A stretch of DNA of 64,000 nt, from positions 1,984,001 through 2,048,000 of the forward strand of contig NC_053181.1 in assembly GCF_905163445.1 (NCBI RefSeq). Reading direction: 5' to 3'. Shown here one piece after another: positions 35,912-47,990 of this stretch (position 1 is its first letter; every line of letters begins with the position of its first letter). The translations under genes were made by a program, and so were the position numbers. Source of the stretch: Pararge aegeria. Its lineage: Eukaryota > Arthropoda > Insecta > Lepidoptera > Nymphalidae. The notes under the pieces are model-generated. The model saw only the letters and a program-made list of their open reading frames with translations. It had not been told where the DNA came from and did not search any database.

Positions 35912-36959
35912 TCTATACTAATATATAAATCTATAGAGTTTTTTATGGTTGTTCCGTTAAAACTATTAAACTATACATCCGATTGAATTGAAATTTTGCA
36001 TCCATGTAGATGATACATTGACTTAATGGATAGGCTTACTTTTTTATAAGTGTTAAATCTCCGAAGTGTATAGTCGGGGCGTTAATGATTAGAAAAAATC
36101 ATAAAAACTAAATTTTGAACTCTTTTAGACATTAAATTTGGACAGAATTTTTTTGGGCTATGTTACGAGCAAACAAGAATGTATTGAATGAAGTTTAAAT
36201 CACAAAATCGGTTACGGGGGTGCTAATGAAAAAAAATGAAAATTTTATACTAATATTCTTCAAATTTAATTTAAATTATTAAAAGACTTAAAATTCAATA
36301 AAATTTTCATGTTTGTTAAATTAAGGTCACTTACTATCAGATTTTAGCCCTAGAGGAGATTGTGGGGGCGTTAAAATGATTTATATAATTATAATTGTTG
36401 ATAACGTCCTAAAGGTTTTTTTATAGTAATAAATGATAGACCAAGCTGTGGTAACCTAATGGTTAGTGAAAAACCATAATTTGTTACATAAACAGAGGAA
36501 CACTTTGAATGCCATGCAACGAACACATCCTATGAAATGACACCCTTCGGACTTGAACGCAGCTTAGCAGCTTAAATAGGCATGGGGGTAGTAGGGACTT
36601 CCCTGGACAAGCTTGGCCACAAAATGCTTTAATAGGTGCTAGGTACTAAAACTTTAAGTGCGTGAAGAAGTGAAGTGTCTATGTAAGATTTGCAGTCAAT
36701 GATTGCAACTATCTATAATTTCCAAGTAATACTGGTTGCCTCTGGAATTAGTAGGGACATCTTTAGTGCTAAAACACATATCTATATATATAAAAATGTT
36801 ATGTTGGTTTGTGTAAGCTTCAAAATCTCAAAAAGTTCTGCAATGTTCGGGCTGAAATTTTAGCATGATATATAATACGCATCAAGGATTGTTTTTATCT
36901 ATTTTTCTCAACCATTCAATCACAATGTGCCACAGCGAAGCGTGGCAGGGTACAACTAG
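35912..36959 (+). mobile_element. Helitron-like insertion inside L-A
   Basis: The inserted DNA starts TCTATACTAATATATAAATC after an A and ends GGGTACAACTAG. These are the 5'-TC and CTAG-3' ends of a Helitron. It is non-autonomous, with no Rep/helicase coding. A second TCTATATATATAAAAATG start at about 36779-36797, leading directly to the same 3' end, suggests a smaller Helitron (36779-36959) nested in or joined to a larger one. Confidence 0.7.
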
Positions 36960-37206
36960 GAATAGTATAAAGGACTAAGTAATCGATAAAAAACCTTGGG
37001 TGGGAATTATTGCTCTCTAGGGTGCTTTTTTAATAATTTTAAATGACAATGTGTGATGGTGATAACAAAAAAAAACAGCCGGCTAAGTTAGTTGTGGGCT
37101 TCTTCTTAGACGCGCTTGGAACCCTCGTAGCCTTAAGTTTACGAATATGGTTATTGCCATCATCTCACTACCATGTTATTCTCATGTAATGTACGAATAG
37201 TGACAA

Positions 37207-37241
37207 AAGTGCCAGCTATGGGGGGCCCATAGCTGGCACTT
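37207..37241. repeat. Perfect 16-bp-arm palindrome in L-A 3' UTR
   Basis: AAGTGCCAGCTATGGG and its exact reverse complement are separated by GGG. The related L-A tail at 45168-45232 has an ordinary sequence here (AGTGCCACCTATGGGCCTAC in the same sense), so the second arm is new in this copy. Confidence 0.95.
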
Positions 37242-37684
37242 GAATAAAGATATTTTTGGCTGAAAAGTGGATCTGTAATCATTTTATTTTATCCATTACC
37301 AATCCCTTATCATCATTTTTAGGAATGCGCCACGTCATGAACATGGTTCTCGGCCTTGCTCAACAGCTGCATCCTTCTTAAGTTCGCAAGTTTAGAGCGA
37401 TGATACCCAAAGTTGATTATCGATGTTGATTATTGACGTCAAGGAAATTCGAGAGGTCCAAAATCAGCATAAAAAAAAATAAAAAATGAATAGAACCTCT
37501 ATTCAAGTTTAGATATTTTTTTTTACCTAGTAGATCTCATATCAGCACGTACTGACTTCCATGACGTACTGACTGAATGGTAGAGATTAAAACCAAATCT
37601 TAATCTGAACATTTGAAATAGATGATTTTTCAAAAATAATTATAGATTGACAGTGAAACAAGCAACTAAGATAAGTGGTCTCCC

Positions 37685-37910
37685 AGACAAAAAGTTAAGT
37701 CTTCTTCTGGTTTAGAGAGCTGGAAGTCGTCCCACACTGCGCTTACAGGATTGAGGTCGCCACTTCAGCCTCAACTGCCATCGTTCCTGCGATAGACATG
37801 ACCTTTTGGCATTCTACAGTTTCTTCATTGAGAATTTCATAAGACAGCTAACAAGGTCCGATCCATGCCGGATTGAATTTGAAACTCAGTGTCCATGTTT
37901 GCGCTTCGTA
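37685..37910 (-). pseudogene. L-D LINE ORF2 relic
   Basis: The minus strand carries fragments of the order seen at 12571-12910, namely LRLKWRPQSCKRSVGR and a preceding ERWQ region, with several stops. It is a decayed C-terminal part of the same LINE type. Confidence 0.6.
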
Positions 37911-40194
37911 TGCCATTATGATTTCTGCACATATAAAAACCGTAGTAACTGTGAAGAGTTTTAGGAATTATAGCAGGGACATATTTTACAATTACAGGGC
38001 AAAACAGTTCTGCAAACGTTTTTTTTATCTTAATGTGGTTCAGTTAATGATTGAAGTGTTTTTAGGTGTTTACTTTGAACAGGTTGAAGCCAATCTTTAT
38101 GCGATTTTCGTCGTTATATTTTCGTTACTTACGAATAGATTTTCAGATATGTTTTAATATTATGGGCTAGCAGAGGCGATGAGGTTAATATAAAAATTCA
38201 TCGCTTGTTTAAAAAAGTATTTAAGTAACCCATTAACTCAATAAAAAACGTAACAGAATAACTTGTAATACGATAAGTCTGTAGTCTACAATTCCAGACA
38301 ACAAATCTCGATTCTTCGCAAATTAATTGTGGTATTTAAAACAAAGTGTAGCGGAACGCCAGCCATTTAAATCAAAGAAGCATGTTCTACACATCCACGG
38401 CTGATAACCATTTGGATTCCGCGTCTGCGATTCTTGTTTTACCCTTTTGTATAATCATAGAAAGTCTAGTGTCCGGTCGAGGCAGGTTCTAATAGGAACT
38501 ACGTAGTAGTAAACGTTTCTATGTTTAGTAAAATGGGTTGCAAGGGTTGGCAACGATTTTAATTTATTTAATTTAAAAAAAACTATTAAAGAAAGACAAC
38601 TAATTCGTTTGATTTTTTTATTCCATTACAAGTTAGCCCGCGACTGCAATCTCGTCTATTCTCACTATATCTACACATTGGATTAATTTTATTTTTAACA
38701 TACATATTCATGAAAAATTAGCCCACTATTGATTGTCATACAACTTCTGCCATCCTAATGTAAAATACGTATTTTTGACAAGCCTAATACGATGCAATTA
38801 AAACTTCTGTAAGCAAAGTTTTAAGTAACAGAACTTATAATTATCACAACTACTATAGTTGCATTTTAAATCAATGCTCACATAACTAAAAATATATGTA
38901 AAAACAATTCAAGAATGTCATAAAATTGATGTTTTTGAAAATGGAAGTTCTATTTCTACGATTAATTTTATCATAGACAACCCTATCAGACACAGTGGTC
39001 TAGTGAGTCATGTATTTTCTTTCCTTCCGATTTTCTGACCCATTTCCACATTATACTTAAACAAGTTTCTCTTCCATGACTGTCAACTAATAAAAAGTAG
39101 TAATCATGTTACTTTGATAGTCTAGATATGATAAGAAACTTTGTAGCTAGAATGCCTCCTCGGAAAACGCCTTACTCTCTATATTTACGGCAATACTTAT
39201 TTCCAATTCGCAACCTTATGTCGGAACAACAATGTCTGTTCTTCTATTTGGTTTCTCTAATCTATTGAACCTTGTACTCTACTATGCACAGAGTCGTGAG
39301 ATTTGTCGTTTACAGTTTGTACTAAGGAGATGTGTTGAATGCTAAAGCGCATTTAAACATTAGAAATACGCAAGAATGTCTAATTGTTTTCTTTTAACCT
39401 ATGTTCGGTGGACCGGTCAAGTGTCTGAGCGATCTTGATTTCATCAGGAATAAATATATCTTTCATTCTGGAAATGAACAAACATAGATTATTTTTTATC
39501 TCGGAAAAGCACTAGGCCATTAAATCCTGAACTAAGATCGATCTTAACGAAATTAGCGATAGTGTTCTAGAGATCACGACCGGGTACTTTTTATTCCAGG
39601 AAGACATACAGTTCCTGCGGGGTTTAAAAAAACGCGTCAGAGGTCGCGGGCAACTGACCTGTTCTGCATAAGTAAGGGTTCTGGGTTTCCACAAGAGGTA
39701 AAATATTACTTTTCATCATTGGTACTCGTACGTCAAGAGATAGAAAACTTGCTGACCCACGATTACCCGAAAACGATGAACATTAATATCCGAGAAAGAT
39801 CGATAAAGCGATATCAAATCCTTTATCATTAAACCTGCGTATGAACAATATGTGAATAATATTTTGTCCCACTGTCAAAGCTCTTGAGATAAATCTGACA
39901 GATCGTCGTCCGTACGTGAGCATTCGCGATGGACTACACTAAGATAACGTTACCAATCGATTTGATAACACATTACGTCAAGTAAGATATGCGTGGCTAT
40001 AAAAATATGTAGATTCACGACCGAAAACTAAACTGTTTTAAACTAAATTTTTTCGGCCAGTAATAGAAGATTATTGTCTTTATTTATAAGGCACTGCAAA
40101 AATGAAGAACTATGGCAACATAATGAAGGCTATGGCTATGGATAATAATCTTACGCACTCCGATACACGTTAAAACGCATATTAAATTTGTTCC
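37911..40194. other. Unassigned AT-rich DNA
   Basis: Only the SINE-C tail (38617) and a Helitron 3' scrap (39590-39665) are identifiable. Confidence 0.5.
38617..38660 (-). mobile_element. SINE-C tail fragment
   Basis: TTATTCCATTACAAGTTAGC and CGACTGCAATCTCG are the 3' end of SINE-C in inverse orientation. Confidence 0.6.
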
Positions 40195-40305
40195 AAAAAT
40201 GGAACTCCAAATTCTAATTTAAAATACAATTTTCAAATTTAAAATTCAAATCAAATTAAAAATTCCAATTCCAAATTCAAATTCGAAGTTCAATTTCAAA
40301 TCGCC
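40195..40305. repeat. Degenerate AAATTC-type simple repeat
   Basis: Many variants of AAATTCAAATTCCAATTC occur with little else. It is a low-complexity tract. Confidence 0.7.
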
Positions 40306-40737
40306 TAGCCTTAGAAAACCATTATTATAGAACCAACCTTGTGCTAACCACTTGACCAAAGAAGCAGTCAACGTTTGTACGAATTCTCCTTATTTCTTAT
40401 CCTTTTTCCGCGATGTGAGCAGCCAGTCTTACACCGAGGTAGGTACTTGAACTTGTTTCTTCTCGGAATCAATTATCGCTGCCGCTCTCGAGACTTTAAT
40501 GATCCGAGATCGCGCCAAATTAAAGAAAAACCGAAACGACCACGGATTACATAAATTATTAACTTTAATGTCGTTCTTATGTGGGTAATTTATACCCTTC
40601 GGAAAAAATGAAGTTGCATCATTCACATGGTCGAGTATTTTTACATAAATTATTATTTATCCATTAAACTACTCTGGTGTAGCCAAATTGCAATGCAAAT
40701 CAAAGATTGCTTTGATTACGCAACATCGACCCAAGTC

Positions 40738-41033
40738 TGAAACACTGCAAGACTTAAAGATCCTCTACTGTGATCTCGCCTGATAGTAAGCTACGTCCTA
40801 AATGTTAGCGGGCTACCATGTGGTATAGCAGTGGTGATGTAATGCAGTTTCTACGCGGCATCGTACCAGAACACTGAATCGCTGTGGGCACATCTTTGTC
40901 GGTAGGGTGGCAAGGCCGAAGCCAGACCAGAGAAAATTCTGCAATTACATACTAACAAATTGGCTCTGCTGGGGATCGAACTCGGGACCTCCCACTTATA
41001 AGACCACAGAACGCACCACTGCGCCAAAGAGGT
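40738..41033 (-). mobile_element. SINE-C, full length
   Basis: The minus-strand head CCTCTTTGGCGCAGTGGTGC and B box CGAGTTCGATCCCCAGC are intact, then ACCCTACCGACAAAGATG and the 3' part CTTACTATCAGGCGAGATC. This best copy shows that the family is tRNA-derived. Confidence 0.85.
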
Positions 41034-41989
41034 TATCAGTTTAATGACAAAATAAAGAATTTGGTTTTGCCAATTTTAAATGGTGCAAGCAGCGTCAGCA
41101 AACTAACATTCAAGTTCACCTACCATTTTAATTTCAATAGATTCAGAATCTGAAGTTTTCCTAGTTTATTCTAATTGAATTTTCCGAGGTGTACAATAAT
41201 ATGTTAACGTATGTATGCAGAGAAAAAATACGTATGTATGCAGAGAAAAGAAAACATTAATTTTTTTATGTATGTAATAAAGGTTTATTAGTAAGTAATT
41301 TTCAAATAAAGGAACCTCATTATTTGAAAGCTAACAAAAAGCAAGCCTGAAATCAACCTCGCTTGAACTCCACACTTGTAAGGCGAACCGAAAGCAAAAA
41401 CTAAACGCGCCGTAACATCCGCCCATTCAACACCGTGTTTGGATAAGAAACGGAAGCCTTACAGGACAGGAGCTAGTCGTTTGAGAAACGTTATCGACTT
41501 TTCTTACAAAAATACTATTTTACTTGGTTGTAAACTTATGGTATTTTAGTTACGTTTATTAAGTGGGCTTAGCTTAGTCTTTAATATTAAAATCTTATGA
41601 CAAAAAATATTTAAGACTGTAAGACTGAATTTAGCAAGAAATTCTGTAACAAAGCGCCAAAACATCCAGCTACAATATGCCGAATAATCTTGTCGTAAAA
41701 ATATTGTTGGCTTGGATGGCTAAGTCGTTTTGAATTTGTTTTCAATACTTTAAATAAATCATTTAATACATCTTATCTAATATGCGACTGTTATAAGTAT
41801 AAATTTCTTATTAGATAATGAATATCATATAATAGCTTTATAACTACTATCTAGCTATCGCAAGCGTCTATGAAGCGATCATACATATTTTTGATGTTGA
41901 TAAGTATAATAGTTAAAGGTACAGGGAATCAAAACTAGCCACTAACTTATAAGAAGCCACATATAATAAATGACGTAAGTTAACATAAT

Positions 41990-42218
41990 AAATAAACAAA
42001 TAAATACGACAATACACACATCGTCATCTAGCCCCAAAGTAAGCGTAGCTTGTGTTATGGGTGCTAAGATGACAGATGAATATTTTTTTTATTAAATAAT
42101 ATACATAAATACTTATAAAATACATATAAACACCCAGACACTGAAAAATATTCCTGTTCATCACACAAACATTTCCCTCAGAAAGCAGGGTAGCTGTCAA
42201 CTGCGCCAATCGGCCATC
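41990..42218 (-). mobile_element. SINE-A with B-box deletion
   Basis: On the minus strand ATGGCCGATTGGCGCAG is followed by CTACCCTGCTTTCTGAG and then jumps to GGGAAATGTTTGTGTG. The B box and flanks are missing. The body and tail are otherwise normal. Confidence 0.8.
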
Positions 42219-42901
42219 AAATAGCTATGGTTACAAACTATGTTGTACATAAATCTCTAAACAAAACGAAATTACTAACTGTCTAAATATAGTTCTTTCC
42301 TTTTCCAGAGGATAGTTTGAAAACGACTGCACCTTAAACCTGTTATTTTATCTTAGAGATTAGTCAGAAATAGGCACCATTAGATCTCAGCCTATAATTC
42401 GCCAAATATACAAAAGACAATTCCAAACTAACCCAAAACACTATTGTGATCGACAACAGAACAATGTCGTTGACGTTCTCAATTTCCCTTTATTTGTTAA
42501 TTAATTATTTTTGGTTAAATAACCTTACAAATGAGGATATAAGCAAAATATGTATTCGCCTCATTAATGTAGTAATGAGGCTAAATTAAAAAAAAATCAA
42601 AATTAATTTATTTATGATTAGATTACATTGGATCAATAACTACACAGACGATGACGTCAGGAAATGTTTAAAAATGCGTTCCAGCCGCCTCTAATAAACC
42701 TTGTCTAGAAAGGCAATACGAAATGACCTACCAATAGGTGAGGGATCACTAGTAATATTGAGTAAAGCCGTACTGTCAAGTCGGTAATACAAAGTTATGT
42801 AATGTGCACGCCTGGTGCTCTTTAGCACCAATTAATCGGTGCCTTTTTTTTGTTCAACGACGTAGTTTATACGCAGTAATATGTATTAAGCCTATTCTGA
42901 T

Positions 42902-43203
42902 CAACGTCACCATAATCATTACCGGCCCACTTTACTGCACGAGTCTGCTATCAGAATCTGAAGAGGTTGGACCCTAGTCCACCACGTGGCTATATACGGA
43001 TAGGCAGACTTCACACGTCTTTGAGAATACTATGAAAAACTCTCAGTTGTGCTAGTTTCCTCACGTTGTTTTCCTTCACCGTTGAAACAAGTGATATTTT
43101 AATTTTTTTTAATGCAGATAACTTAGAAAAGTCAGATGAGTATCGAACACGGCCCCCCGAAGTGAAGTCGAAGTCCCACTCACGGGGCTATCACCGCTTC
43201 ATC
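42902..43203 (-). mobile_element. SINE-B, full length
   Basis: On the minus strand, GCGGTGATAGCCCCGTGAGT, CACTTCGGGGGGCC and a diverged B box are followed by AACAACGTGAGGAAAC and the 3' end GGTAATGATTATGG. Confidence 0.85.
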
Positions 43204-43939
43204 GGCAAGTGATATTTAATTGCATTAAAAAAAAAAACTCACGTAACTCTGAGAAGTCATGCTATATCTTAAAAGGATTATTTATTTCATGCTTTAATCA
43301 CTCATCAGCTACTAATAAGATACTTTTACTAACAAGATTTATTAAATACATTTAATAGAAAGAAATATCAATAAAAACAAGTGTACATTAGAAAAGACCC
43401 ACTAGATAAGAATGAGGGGACAGGCGCACGACGGGTGTTAATCAAACAGTCAAACGTTACAAACTTTCGTCTGCGAGTGAAATTACATCAATTACTTTTA
43501 ATTGGCAAAATAGACCAACTGCTCTTATCGCTGTATAGTTATATAATGCCGTGATAACGGCTTTTATCTGTTCAAATAGTTTTACGTTAAAACTTGCGGT
43601 CCTCGCGACTTACGCGTATAAGTCAACCATAAAAGGATAGACTGTTAAGAAAACCTTATTATCGCTTAAATCAGTAGATATCTAAATAAATATACATATT
43701 ATGCATATTTATTTATATAAATATATATATTTATATTTATTATTACACTTACTATTTTATTTAATTATTTCCCGTCTCTCATTGCCTTATTCCATTAGTT
43801 AAGGTAGCCTGGAAGAGATGACTTTTAGTGATAAGGCCGACTTTTGCACATAATTAATGTTAAAGTAACTGCTCCTGTGTGTGTTTCCTTTATTGTACAA
43901 TGAAGTCTTTTTAAAAAAAACATTAAAAAAAATAACATC

Positions 43940-44113
43940 GAAAATACACTTTGGCATCTAGCCCCAAATTAAGCGTAGCTTGTGTTATGGGTACTCAGAT
44001 GACCGATGAATATTTTATTAATGATGTACATAAATACTTATAATATACACAGCACTGAAACTTTCATGTTCATTACACAAACATTTTCCAGTTGTGGGAA
44101 TCGATCGGCCGTG
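43940..44113 (-). mobile_element. SINE-A, head-deleted
   Basis: The minus strand keeps the start CGGCCGATCGATTCCCAC, fusing the first bases directly to the end of the B box. The body is collinear. Confidence 0.75.
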
Positions 44114-44189
44114 AACAAGGTAAGCTTCTCTATGTTTTCCTACGGATTGAATGCCTATTTTGAGGAATATAAATTGATACCTCATCCTA

Positions 44190-44465
44190 TTAGATAGAAG
44201 CAGGCGTTACTTTGCGGTAATCCGTGATATATTCTGAATATTAAGCTTAATTTGCTATACTCTGCGAAAAGCAGGAGAATCTGTATGGTGTAATTTATAA
44301 TTTCTTCAATCCTTACACTCCACACCAAACAGATCTTCGGCAATGTACCCTCTACGCACGTTTCGCTCCGAAACCGGAGCATCCTTAGGAGATGTTGACC
44401 TTACAATGAATAATTGTTAAGTCTCTTATCGCTGAGTATAGCAAATTAAGCTTAATTTTCATAAC
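44190..44465. repeat. FB foldback element
   Basis: The left arm matches 22999-23245. The right arm is short (GAGTATAGCAAATTAAGC, TTAATTTTCATAAC) and pairs with ATTAAGCTTAATTTGCTATA in the left arm. Confidence 0.85.
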
Positions 44466-44929
44466 ATACCTCATCCGTCAACACTATCAGCAAAATGTGA
44501 CGTCTCAATGACTCGAAAACTATCAATAATTAATTATCATAACGATATTTTAATTAACAATCGTTTATATCAAGTTATTGTTGATAAACTGTAAGGTTAA
44601 TTAAATCGTAGTTTAATGTGTTTATTATTATTTTTGGAATGTTCATTCTTATCTATAATATACGTGGTGATAACATATATAGTACTTAGTGACTCTACTT
44701 CCTTCACCGACTAAATAATGGTGATAGCGTAGATGTTAGTGCCCCAACTTTCCTTACTTTCCGATTCCGATCCCCGACACGTACCTCTAACTTTTCAGTG
44801 TTATGTGCGTTTTTTAGCAATTAAATTTCATTTGCTTAACGATGCTAAAACAAAGTGAAAAGCGTGTCTTAGAATTCTCCATAATGGTCTCAGTTGCAAC
44901 TGTGTTTATTGCCACGTATAATTTGAGTA

Positions 44930-45025
44930 CCTTCAAAGCCTATTCATAGCTAGACCTCATCATTGCTTTGTAATGGGTTTGATTGTCGTCAAGCGCTGGC
45001 CTAACGTTAATAAAAAAAAAGGCCA
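44930..45025 (+). mobile_element. L-C tail fused to SINE-B relic
   Basis: AAGCCTATTCATAGCTAGAC runs into GTCGTCAAGCGCTGGCC and an A-rich tail, as in the 3' end of L-C. A decayed SINE-B-like head (GGTGATAGCGTAGATG, with the body GTACCTCTAACTTTTC) lies just upstream at 44718-44830. Confidence 0.45.
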
Positions 45026-45167
45026 CAAAGTGATTTTGTAGTAGCAAACCTTTTTGTGACAGAGCTCGTCCGGAAAAGTACCACCATTATTTTTTCAGCA
45101 CCTAAACAGCATTGTCAATGCTGTCAGCAATGCTGTGTTATTTATTTGTGAACAATAACATATCTAC

Positions 45168-45232
45168 TGTAAAGTCAAAGTCAAAGTCAAAAATATCTTT
45201 ATTCAAGTAGGCCCATAGGTGGCACTTTTGAT
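45168..45232 (-). mobile_element. L-A LINE 3' tail
   Basis: AAAGTCAAAGTCAAAGTC followed by ATCTTTATTCAAGTAGGCCC is the inverted tandem tail and 3' end of L-A. It runs directly into a plus-strand SINE-E. Confidence 0.7.
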
Positions 45233-45400
45233 GCGTATGTAATAACAGGCACATGTGGCTTATAACCTACGCCTCAGGTTGACGGACACAGGGCTTTGCA
45301 GGATCTTGCATGCCCTGCGGAGTGTTGCTTTGGTTCTAGGCGATTTCCACTCACCATCAGGTGGGCTATCTACTTGGTCCATCAATTTTTAATAAAACAA
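45233..45400 (+). mobile_element. SINE-E
   Basis: CAGGCACATGTGGCTTATAA, ACGCCTCAGGTTGACGGAC, CACCATCAGGTGGGC and CTTGGTCCATCAATTTTT in plus sense, 5' truncated. Confidence 0.7.
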
Positions 45401-45773
45401 AAAAAAAATGGTGGACTACAGCCGAAGATCCGTGCCCTGGTAATAGGTTGATAATGCTGGTGATCAGTGGCGTGCACTGGGTTTCTTACCAGGGTATGCA
45501 TACAGCAGGCAAATTGCATAAAACGTCAAAAATACATCTCTTATACGAGTTATATTAAAAATTCTAGGGTAGGCAGTGCTTTTGTGCAAGCATGAAGTGC
45601 ACGCCACTGCTGGTGATGATACTGTACCAATGTTATAAAGATGGCAGATTTACTTTAGTAGTGCTATCCTTATCTACAGGGAAGAGTAGGAAAAGGATAG
45701 GGAAAGGAAAGCAAGAAAGAAACAGATAAATTAAATCTGCCATCTGAACATTTTGGATTAAAATTATTATTAA

Positions 45774-45930
45774 CTAGCTGTTCCGGCGAACTTCGTACCG
45801 CGGATATTTTTTTTTTTATGAATGTTATATTTTAATTATCCTATTCCGGTCTAAGAGGAATCCCCCCGAATAAGCCGTTCTTGAGTTATAAATGGTGTAA
45901 CTAACACAACTTTCTTTAGTTTATTTCTAT
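45774..45930 (-). mobile_element. Helitron 3' part
   Basis: The minus strand ends GTTCGCCGGAACAGCTAG, as at 8730-8896, with AGTTATAAATGGTGTAAC seen on the plus strand. The 5' end is replaced by the neighbouring LINE. Confidence 0.7.
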
Positions 45931-45936
45931 TTAAAA

Positions 45937-46175
45937 TGTAATGGATATAGACGCACTTAATAACATGCACACAAACACACACTCACGCGCGGACACACAC
46001 AAACATAAACACACCATACACACCAAGACACACTACTCAATCGTTTTATTTTTATTTTATCTTGTTTTTCCTATGGAAGAGTAAGGCCTTCTGACACAGG
46101 TATTTTGATGCTTACTAGGAGGTCTTTACAACATGTATCATTTACAATGTAAGAAACGAAATAAACGATTTTTAT
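45937..46175 (+). mobile_element. LINE 3' UTR with CA-rich tract
   Basis: A degenerate CA-repeat (45963-46035) is followed by GTAAGGCCTTCTGACACAGG, ATTTTGATGCTTACTAGG and GAAACGAAATAAACGATTTT. This form is typical of lepidopteran jockey LINE 3' ends, by memory. Confidence 0.55.
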
Positions 46176-46639
46176 TTTTTTTATTTTTTTTTTATATATA
46201 TAGATTTCGGGCGTCAGATATTTGGATTTTTTATAAACCAAACTGCCTTACGACTGCCTTCCTTTACATATTTCCCGGGCGTTGTTCACACTGCACTTAT
46301 AAATCAGTTGGCCCGTATCTTAAGTGATTACTTCTACCAAGCGAACATATTTTATAAGCGATATGCCGCAACGCTTTCTGATTGCCTAGTCCAGATGCCT
46401 GCAAAAACTGAAACTAAATTTATGTCCTAAATGTACGCTTTTCTCATTGCGCAAAAATGCATAGCATTTTTCTTAAATTGCGATTCTTCAACTAATACTT
46501 AATCAATATTAATTAATATTTATTAATATTATTTTCCTCCCTTTCCTTTCTTTTATATTAATCAATCAATAAGTTTTTCTATTCCTTTGTTGTTTTTTTT
46601 TTATTTTGTATCTTTTTTAGTAGCACTAGAGATTTTTTG

Positions 46640-46868
46640 CATTAAGTTAATGCTAATAGCTATGACACCTAATTTTAATTTTTGTTTAGGTACTTAAAAT
46701 TATCGGTCATAGTAAGTGTTACTTGTATCTACATCGTATCGCCCTACTGCTCCTTACAATATATGTGGATAGTGTTGTGGATTACATATGAACCCCTTTT
46801 TTTTCTTTTTGTTAAATTTAAGAGCTATTGTTGTAATATTTATTGGTTTTCTGTCCAAAATAATTAAA
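46640..46868 (+). mobile_element. L-F LINE 3' UTR
   Basis: GTGTTACTTGTATCTACATC, CGCCCTACTGCTCCTTAC and TTTTCTGTCCAAAATAATT match the inverse of 1350-1570. A following A/T-rich tail is present. Confidence 0.8.
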
Positions 46869-46889
46869 AAATATAAAATAAAAAAATAA

Positions 46890-47060
46890 AACTGTAACTG
46901 TAATGGGGTTATAACTCGTTGATACTATTAGATATATTGATAAGAATGAATGAATGAATATACTTTTATTGTACACCATAGAAACAAGTAACAGAGATGT
47001 AAACATAGACGATCATAATACAAAACATAGATATGTTATATATTTTGAATTGCCCGCAAA
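46890..47060 (-). mobile_element. L-G LINE 3' UTR
   Basis: On the minus strand, GGTGTACAATAAAAGTATAT leads into TTCATTCATTCATTC, the same end as 49800-49975. Confidence 0.6.
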
Positions 47061-47289
47061 TTTTATTGATTGATGCTTCTGCTTAAAGATCTCATAGTGC
47101 GATCTTCAGTAGATATCAGAAATATGTATTCCGATGCTGTATTGTTGGTAAAAAAATAAAAAATCAGTCAGCAATTTGGAAAATTAGCGACCGGGATGAC
47201 TCGTAAGAATGAATGGCCCGACCCGGGAATCCAAAAAATAACCTCGTGATCAGTATTAAAGCACTGGGCCTTGAAGTAGCCTGTATAAT

Positions 47290-47630
47290 TTGAGTAATAA
47301 ATAAATATAAATATACTACAACAATACACACATCACCATCAAGCCCCAAAGTAAGCGCAGTTTGTGTGTTTGGATGACTGATGAATATTTTAATGAATAA
47401 GATACATAAATAGTTAGAATATGAAAAACATTCATGCTCATCACACAATTATTTTCCAGTAGTCGGATCGAACCCAGGGCCTCGGTCAGATTCTACGGAA
47501 ATGAAACCGGCAGAAAACAGGCAGTTGCTCTTTGTCAACATTTTAAAATTCTACTATATTTATTTTATCTTATGAGAGATGCAAGCGGAGTAGCCTGCTC
47601 CGAAGTCACCTTGCTAATTAGAAACTGATA
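47290..47630 (-). mobile_element. LINE/SINE chimera, copy 1
   Basis: On the minus strand a piece of the L-B 3' UTR (GCAACTGCCTGTTTTCTGCC region, 47481-47630) is fused to a SINE-A body that begins next to its B box (47290-47480). The junction reads CCTTGGTCAGATTCTAC on the plus strand. It overlaps a CAGA shared by the normal SINE and LINE sequences, so it looks like a template jump with microhomology. The SINE head upstream of the B box is missing. Confidence 0.75.
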
Positions 47631-47717
47631 AATTTTGTAATAACCACGATGATTTAAATAAATTTTAATATATTGTATAAGTTTACCGCAAAGGTAAGTC
47701 AAATAATAACTTCTGTG

Positions 47718-47987
47718 TCTATATGCGAACTATATATATGCGAAAGGGTGTTTGTTTGTCTTTTCTTACTTCATGCCCTAACTTAACAACCATTCGACTT
47801 GATTTTGGCATGGATTTAGTAGAAAGGACGGAGAGTAGCATAGGCTACTTAGGTCCTGGGAAACCATCAAATTCCAAATATTAACAGAACATTCGTATTT
47901 TTAAACCAAATATCGCCCTTCCTGCACTTCCCAAATTAGCGACCAAACGACTTATTCATCGCTGGTAAAACCGGTGGGTACAGCTAG
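47718..47987 (+). mobile_element. Non-autonomous Helitron
   Basis: The plus strand has TATGCGAAAGGGTGTTTG, CGACTTGATTTTGGCATG and AAAGGACGGAGAGTAGC, ending GGTGGGTACAGCTAG before T. The 5' end near 47718 is approximate. Confidence 0.7.
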
Positions 47988-47990
47988 TCA

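Larger units (their letters stand above)
35797..37262 (+). pseudogene. L-A LINE end split by a 1,048-bp insertion
   Basis: The ORF2 C-terminus is at 35811-35921: FYNKPPIAILEMSLKKFKV, then CIKSKRIEESYL. The 3' UTR continues at 36960 (AGTATAAAGGACTAAGTAAT) through CCATCATCTCACTACC to TGAATAAAGATATTTTT at 37262. The uninterrupted copy at 48530-48947 joins these two parts directly, so 35912-36959 is a later insertion. Confidence 0.85.

Noticed and set aside
45963..46035. CA-rich tract as an independent microsatellite
   Set aside because: It is an internal part of a LINE 3' UTR rather than a separate repeat locus.
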